Shown here: positions 54,762 to 58,693 of the stretch, one piece after another
How the letters are laid out: each line of letters opens with the position of its first letter
Numbering within the stretch: position 1 is the stretch's first letter
Origin: Cryobacterium inferilacus
Lineage (GTDB): Bacteria > Actinomycetota > Actinomycetes > Actinomycetales > Microbacteriaceae
Assembly: GCF_019599185.1 (NCBI RefSeq)
Contig: NZ_JAIEUL010000023.1
Coordinates: 1 to 58,693, forward strand
Direction: 5' to 3'
DNA length: 58,693 nt
Program-made: the position numbers and the translations under genes
The notes under the pieces: model-generated
Database searches by the model: none
What the model saw: the letters and a program-made list of their open reading frames with translations, nothing else
Told to the model about the DNA's origin: nothing

Positions 54762-56177
54762 TCATGGCTGGGTCAGGGTGGCGGCCGACGGGGTGCCGAG
54801 CTTCGCGCGCCCAGGCAAGAAGGCCGAGATGACGATTCCGGCGATTGCGATGGCCAGCAGGGGCACGGTCGCCGCCAGGTATCCGCCCGCATCTGCATCT
54901 GCGTTCAGAACGAGGAGGGTGCTGACGATGGCCGTCCCGAAGCTCGACCCCAGATTCGAGACGCTGCGGGAGAGTCCGGAGATCTCTCCCTGTTGCTCCT
55001 CGGGGAAGGCCGACTGCACCAGATTGACGCTGGGGGTGAGCATCAGCCCGATCCCCAGCCCGATGGTGAGCAGGCCCGGTGCGAACGCCCAGGCGCCCGG
55101 AACGGTCGCCACGATCAGCAGCAGGAGCAGGCCGACGCCCGTGACCAGGAAGCCGACCACGATCAGCGACCTTTGCGCGAACCGCCGCACCAGCGAACCC
55201 GCGGACAACGACGACACGAGAATGCCGATGGTGGCGGCGCTGAAAATGACCCCGGTCTCTATGGCGTCGTAATTGCGCACGACCTGGAGATAGCTCGCCA
55301 CCAGCATCGAGATACCCATCAGCAGCAGCCACTGGAAATTCTGCGTGACCAGACCCAGGTCGGAGACCCGGTTCCGGAACAGTGCGGTCGAGAGCAGTGG
55401 CTCACGCCCCTTCCGCTCCAGCCGTCGAACCCACCGAAAGAACAACGCGATCACGCCGATTCCCCCTGCCATCAGCGCAAGCGACACCAGCAGGTCGTTG
55501 TCGGCGGCAAGGATGCCGATCACAAATAGAATCAACCCCAGCGCCGACAGCACTGCCCCGATGACGTCAAAGGGCTTGCCCGGTTCCCGGGCGCGCGGAT
55601 CCTTGAGACGCACGGCGAGGATCAGGATGAGCACGATCACGAGTGCCTGAAAGATAAATGCCGCCCGCCAGCTGATGGTCGCGGCGATCCACCCGCCGAT
55701 CAGAGGCCCCGTTGCCGCACCAACCCCTCCAGCGGCGCTGACCAGGCCGAACGCGCGAGCCCGCTCCGCGACACCGGTCCAGTACATCGTGACCAGGATG
55801 TAGACCGGAGGGATGAGCAGGGCGGTACCGGCACCTTCCAGGATCGAATTCCCCAGGATGAGCAGGCCAAGCCCGGGCGACACGGCGCTTATGACGGCCC
55901 CGACGCCGTACACCGACAGGCCGAGAATCAGACAGGTCTTCCGGCCCAGCTGATCCGTCAGTTTGCCGAAGGGGATCATCAGGGCCGCCATCACGAGCAG
56001 GAACAGTGTGATCGACAGCTGAATGCCCTGGACCGAGGTGTCGAGGTCCTCGCTCATGTCGTTGAGCATGACGTTCATGTTCGAGCCCGCGAAGGAGCAG
56101 ATGAACTGCGCGAGCGCCAGAGGCAGCAACGACCACATCGTCGTGGTCTCACTCCGCGTTTCGGCGTGCGATGACAC
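54762..56177 (-). CDS. MFS drug transporter, DHA2-like
   Basis: This 471-residue major-facilitator protein has about fourteen hydrophobic segments, the size expected of the DHA2 (EmrB/QacA-like) drug:proton antiporters. Family features include the loop-2 motif KLTDQLGRKTCLILG near residue 70 and the motif-C-like stretch GAGTALLIPPVYILV. The GTG start has AGTAGG upstream; the first residues are variable. The substrate is unknown. It is upstream of the GH15 gene on the same strand. Confidence 0.85.
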   Translation of the reverse strand: MSSHAETRSETTTMWSLLPLALAQFICSFAGSNMNVMLNDMSEDLDTSVQGIQLSITLFLLVMAALMIPFGKLTDQLGRKTCLILGLSVYGVGAVISAVSPGLGLLILGNSILEGAGTALLIPPVYILVTMYWTGVAERARAFGLVSAAGGVGAATGPLIGGWIAATISWRAAFIFQALVIVLILILAVRLKDPRAREPGKPFDVIGAVLSALGLILFVIGILAADNDLLVSLALMAGGIGVIALFFRWVRRLERKGREPLLSTALFRNRVSDLGLVTQNFQWLLLMGISMLVASYLQVVRNYDAIETGVIFSAATIGILVSSLSAGSLVRRFAQRSLIVVGFLVTGVGLLLLLIVATVPGAWAFAPGLLTIGLGIGLMLTPSVNLVQSAFPEEQQGEISGLSRSVSNLGSSFGTAIVSTLLVLNADADAGGYLAATVPLLAIAIAGIVISAFLPGRAKLGTPSAATLTQP

Positions 56178-56345
56178 CGGGGCCTACTGACCTTGGGCGA
56201 TGCACATAGAGAACTCCCTCACCTGGATGCCGGCTGGCGCAATCACGGCAGTCAATTTCAGAGAATCTTGCGTCGATGTAGCTGGTGCGGAATCACCCTG
56301 ATCGGATGATCCGTCACTACCCCTGGAGGCCTCGCGGGTCAGGAT

Positions 56346-57770
56346 TCACCCCGTCCGCAGGGGCACGCTCACGTCGGCGCCGCCCTCCCGGGTGAGCCGC
56401 GGACCCATGGTGACCATGGTGGGCGCGGGAACAAAACCCCCGGCGAAGAGGGCCTCACCCTGCTTGAACCTGGAGGCCCGGGCGAGCATGGCGGGCGGCA
56501 CAAAACCGAAGATGTTGGCCAGCTCGGCGAGGTCCACGGGAGACGTCATCTTCATCAGCGCGAGGTTGTCGCACTGCGAGATGATGCTGGGGTGCACCCT
56601 GAATGGGCGCTGGGTGGACAGCAGTAGCCAGAGACCGAACTTGCGTCCTTCCGCCGCGATCTGCACGATCCGCTCCCGCACCGCCACGTGCAGGGGGCTG
56701 GTCTGGTCGGGTGAACAGAAGTTGTGCGCCTCGTCGATCACGATCAGGAGCGGACGACGCTGCTCGCGTTTGGCCCACAGGTCGTCGAGCACGGCCAGCG
56801 CCACGACCAGAGACTCCTCCGGATAGGCGAAGCCGCCGAGGTCGAGAACTGTTGCATCCGGACGCGAATCCAGGATGTCGGTGACAGCTGCCAGCCCTTG
56901 CGCCCAGACGCTCCAGTCGGTCACCCGGAGATTCTCGGTGCGCGCAGCCAGATCACGGGCCGCCGGGGTACCGCGTTCCACCAGGCCGGGGACGACCCTG
57001 GCCGGATCGACCAGGCCCACGGTGTCCTCGATGTGCATCAGTTCGTTGTGCTCGGCACGATCATCGAGCGGGTCAAGCCGAAAGACTGCAGCCTTCGCCC
57101 GCAACGAGAGGTCGAGGAATCGCACCCGGAGCGCATCGGGCGAGGGAGAAGAGGGGCGCAGCACGCGGATGTCCCGGTCCGCCAGCGCCCGCCGCGCATC
57201 CGTCGTGGCCGCCGGATGGGCCTGCCTCATGTGGACGAAGTCGGCGTTCGGATCGAAGATCACCATGGGCAGGGCCGTGTGGAGCAGCAGCTGTTCGAGC
57301 ACCACGCCGAGGGCGTAGGTCTTGCCTGACCCGCTTTGTCCGCACCAGAAGGTGTGCCGGTTGAAACGTTGGGCAAGGAGTCGGGCCGGAATGTCCTGGG
57401 ACGCCAGGAACGAGCCGATGGGCAAAGACGTCGCAGCGTCTCCGTAGAGCAGTTCGGCCGTGCGGGCATCCGCCGACCGTATCGTGGCTGACCCGAATGG
57501 GACGGAGCGCCGAACATCGAGGTGCCGTCCATCTCCATCGAGCAGTCCCAGGATGCGGCCGGAGCCCTGCGGAGCGCCGCCGATCACAACGGCGACCTCC
57601 TCCACCTGGCCCAGCTGATCGGTTTCTTCTTCTCCGCCATCCGTCGAACGCAGGACCACGAGGCCGCCGGGCTCGAATCTGGAGCCGGTGCCGCCGGCGA
57701 ATTGGAAGTGCCGGCCGTCGATCGACACCGCGGCAGCGCTCTGACGTGTTGCCCGGTCTTCGTCGCTCAT
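56346..57770 (-). CDS. HerA-like ATPase
   Basis: This 474-residue P-loop ATPase of the HerA/FtsK group has Walker A GQSGSGKTYALGVV near residue 144, Walker B LLIVIDEAHNF near residue 345 and a sensor-type LLSTQRPFRVHPSIISQCDN. The N-terminal 100 residues form a beta-barrel-like (HAS) domain. Such proteins pump DNA or work with nucleases in DNA end processing, but no NurA-like nuclease is next to it. It stands alone between the MFS gene and the window end. Confidence 0.85.
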   Translation of the reverse strand: MSDEDRATRQSAAAVSIDGRHFQFAGGTGSRFEPGGLVVLRSTDGGEEETDQLGQVEEVAVVIGGAPQGSGRILGLLDGDGRHLDVRRSVPFGSATIRSADARTAELLYGDAATSLPIGSFLASQDIPARLLAQRFNRHTFWCGQSGSGKTYALGVVLEQLLLHTALPMVIFDPNADFVHMRQAHPAATTDARRALADRDIRVLRPSSPSPDALRVRFLDLSLRAKAAVFRLDPLDDRAEHNELMHIEDTVGLVDPARVVPGLVERGTPAARDLAARTENLRVTDWSVWAQGLAAVTDILDSRPDATVLDLGGFAYPEESLVVALAVLDDLWAKREQRRPLLIVIDEAHNFCSPDQTSPLHVAVRERIVQIAAEGRKFGLWLLLSTQRPFRVHPSIISQCDNLALMKMTSPVDLAELANIFGFVPPAMLARASRFKQGEALFAGGFVPAPTMVTMGPRLTREGGADVSVPLRTG

Positions 57771-58208
57771 GTGCTGACCCTTCGTCTGGATGCAGGCCGG
57801 TACCCCTGTTGAGCCGCAGACTAGTGCGGTTTCGTGATCGGTGCCGCCTCGATCACGGGCCGGCCCCGAGCTCAGCGGATTAGCGCCATGCGGCGAACGC
57901 GGTGCGCCGCCCGATGACGGTGAGGATCAGCGCGAGCAGGCCGAGGACCGACATATGGCGAGCAGATGAGGCCATCGGCCGCGTTCAACGCCGGCGTGGG
58001 GGAGTGCGTTCTGCAATCGCGGACGTGCGACTTGGCCAGGCGGAGCGAAGTGCCTGTGAGTGCGCTAATTCGCTCCGCACTTCTCTCGGACATGACGACA
58101 GCCTTCGTCATATCGGATGAATCGATGATCAGCCGCAGATCACTGGGGCATTGACGGCCCGGAAATTTGGAGATACCTCTTGATCTGATCGCCTGGCGCG
58201 GTCTCGGT
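57771..58208. other. Intergenic with possible remnant
   Basis: About 440 bases with no supported gene. On the minus strand (57973-57887) a frame starts ATGTCGGTCC and encodes a single hydrophobic helix, MSVLGLLALILTVIGRRTA, then stops. It may be the end of a deleted membrane protein or a small peptide gene; no evidence of expression. Confidence 0.3.
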
Positions 58209-58643
58209 TCAGGCGTGGAAATGTGGAAAATCTTCCCCTTGCGGAACGCTGTCACCACTCCCCGGTGTGCGTGTACCGGCAGACCGCAGCGTTTCGGACG
58301 GGCGCTCCAAGAACTCGCTGCGGTAGGCCGTAGCAAATCTCCCGAGATGGGCGAAACCCCATCGTGCTGTCACCTCGGTCACGCTAACCGTGCCGGGCGC
58401 CGCCCGGACCAGCTCCTGGTGCACTTTCTGGAGCCTGAGGTGCCGCAGATAAGCCATCGGCGTGGTGTCCAGGGAACGACGGAAGCCCTCCTGCAAGCTG
58501 CGAACGCTCAGCGAGACCCGTGCCGCGAGTTCCGTCACAGTCCACGGATGCGCAGGGCTGTTGCGCAATAACTCAACGGCCTGCGAGACCGGCCGCACAC
58601 CGGCGGCCGGTGAAGGGTGGCCTTGACCCCGGAGAGTGGACAC
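58209..58643 (-). CDS. AraC-family DNA-binding domain, probable fragment
   Basis: A 144-residue C-terminal AraC-type domain with two helix-turn-helices: VTELAARVSLSVRSLQEGF near residue 40 and VTEVTARWGFAHLGRFATAY near residue 87. The GTG start is preceded by an in-frame stop two codons earlier, and the sensor domain expected in full-length relatives is absent. Whether the upstream part was lost or is simply not needed cannot be decided with the window ending 50 bases away. Confidence 0.7.
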   Translation of the reverse strand: MSTLRGQGHPSPAAGVRPVSQAVELLRNSPAHPWTVTELAARVSLSVRSLQEGFRRSLDTTPMAYLRHLRLQKVHQELVRAAPGTVSVTEVTARWGFAHLGRFATAYRSEFLERPSETLRSAGTRTPGSGDSVPQGEDFPHFHA

Positions 58644-58693
58644 GGGTTAAGCGGCGAGTTGGATCTCAGCGGCCTGTGACGAGTATTGCATCT

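Noticed and set aside
57872..58336. Open frame overlapping the AraC-type domain
   Set aside because: It overlaps the AraC domain in another frame and has no recognised motif.

Overview
The window reads as a chromosomal segment of a high-GC Gram-positive actinobacterium. Codons end mostly in G or C, GTG starts are common, and overlapping ATGA/GTGA gene junctions are frequent. The style and gene set suggest Microbacteriaceae (Cryobacterium-like), but this is an inference from gene content, not a database match.

Layout. 1-4.2 kb: a possible insertion-sequence end, a DksA/TraR zinc-finger protein, glutamate dehydrogenase and the NO-detoxifying flavohaemoglobin Hmp. 4.4-16.1 kb: the respiratory nitrate reductase operon narGHJI, the transporter NarK and the molybdenum-cofactor enzyme MoaA, bracketed by two SufR-like winged-helix regulators with a C-terminal cysteine motif. 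16.1-21.7 kb: a Rieske protein, a DUF2249 protein, an NnrS-like membrane protein, a very large membrane-cupredoxin-NirK fusion (copper nitrite reductase) and an FNR-like regulator with its own cysteine motif. 21.8-25.5 kb: a metallochaperone, a CPG-type P1B ATPase, a cupin and a quinone-oxidoreductase-like protein behind an FNR-box promoter. 25.6-31 kb: a frameshifted protoporphyrinogen/coproporphyrinogen oxidase, a radical SAM/SPASM protein, a third SufR-like regulator, a ferredoxin and a GABA-type aminotransferase. Together 3-31 kb form a nitrate/nitrite respiration and nitrosative-stress region with several likely redox or NO sensors.

31-36.5 kb is an acetoin/2-oxoacid dehydrogenase operon (E1 alpha, E1 beta, E2, an acetoin/diacetyl reductase) under a divergent TetR regulator with a clear palindromic operator. 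36.5-42.6 kb is accessory and scarred DNA: a TDT-family transporter, a second FNR-like gene whose downstream region is a collapsed copy of the 21.8-25.5 kb locus, a truncated acetyltransferase, a pair of direct repeats, and the 3' end of a tRNA (probably Gln) followed by a terminator. This looks like an island boundary.

42.7-58.7 kb holds a LacI-controlled fructose-type ABC transporter operon with an ABM protein and a PfkB kinase, a folate-independent methionine synthase pair (MesD/MesX) with a divergent LysR regulator, a GH15 enzyme, an MFS exporter, a HerA-like ATPase and a probable AraC-family fragment at the end of the window.
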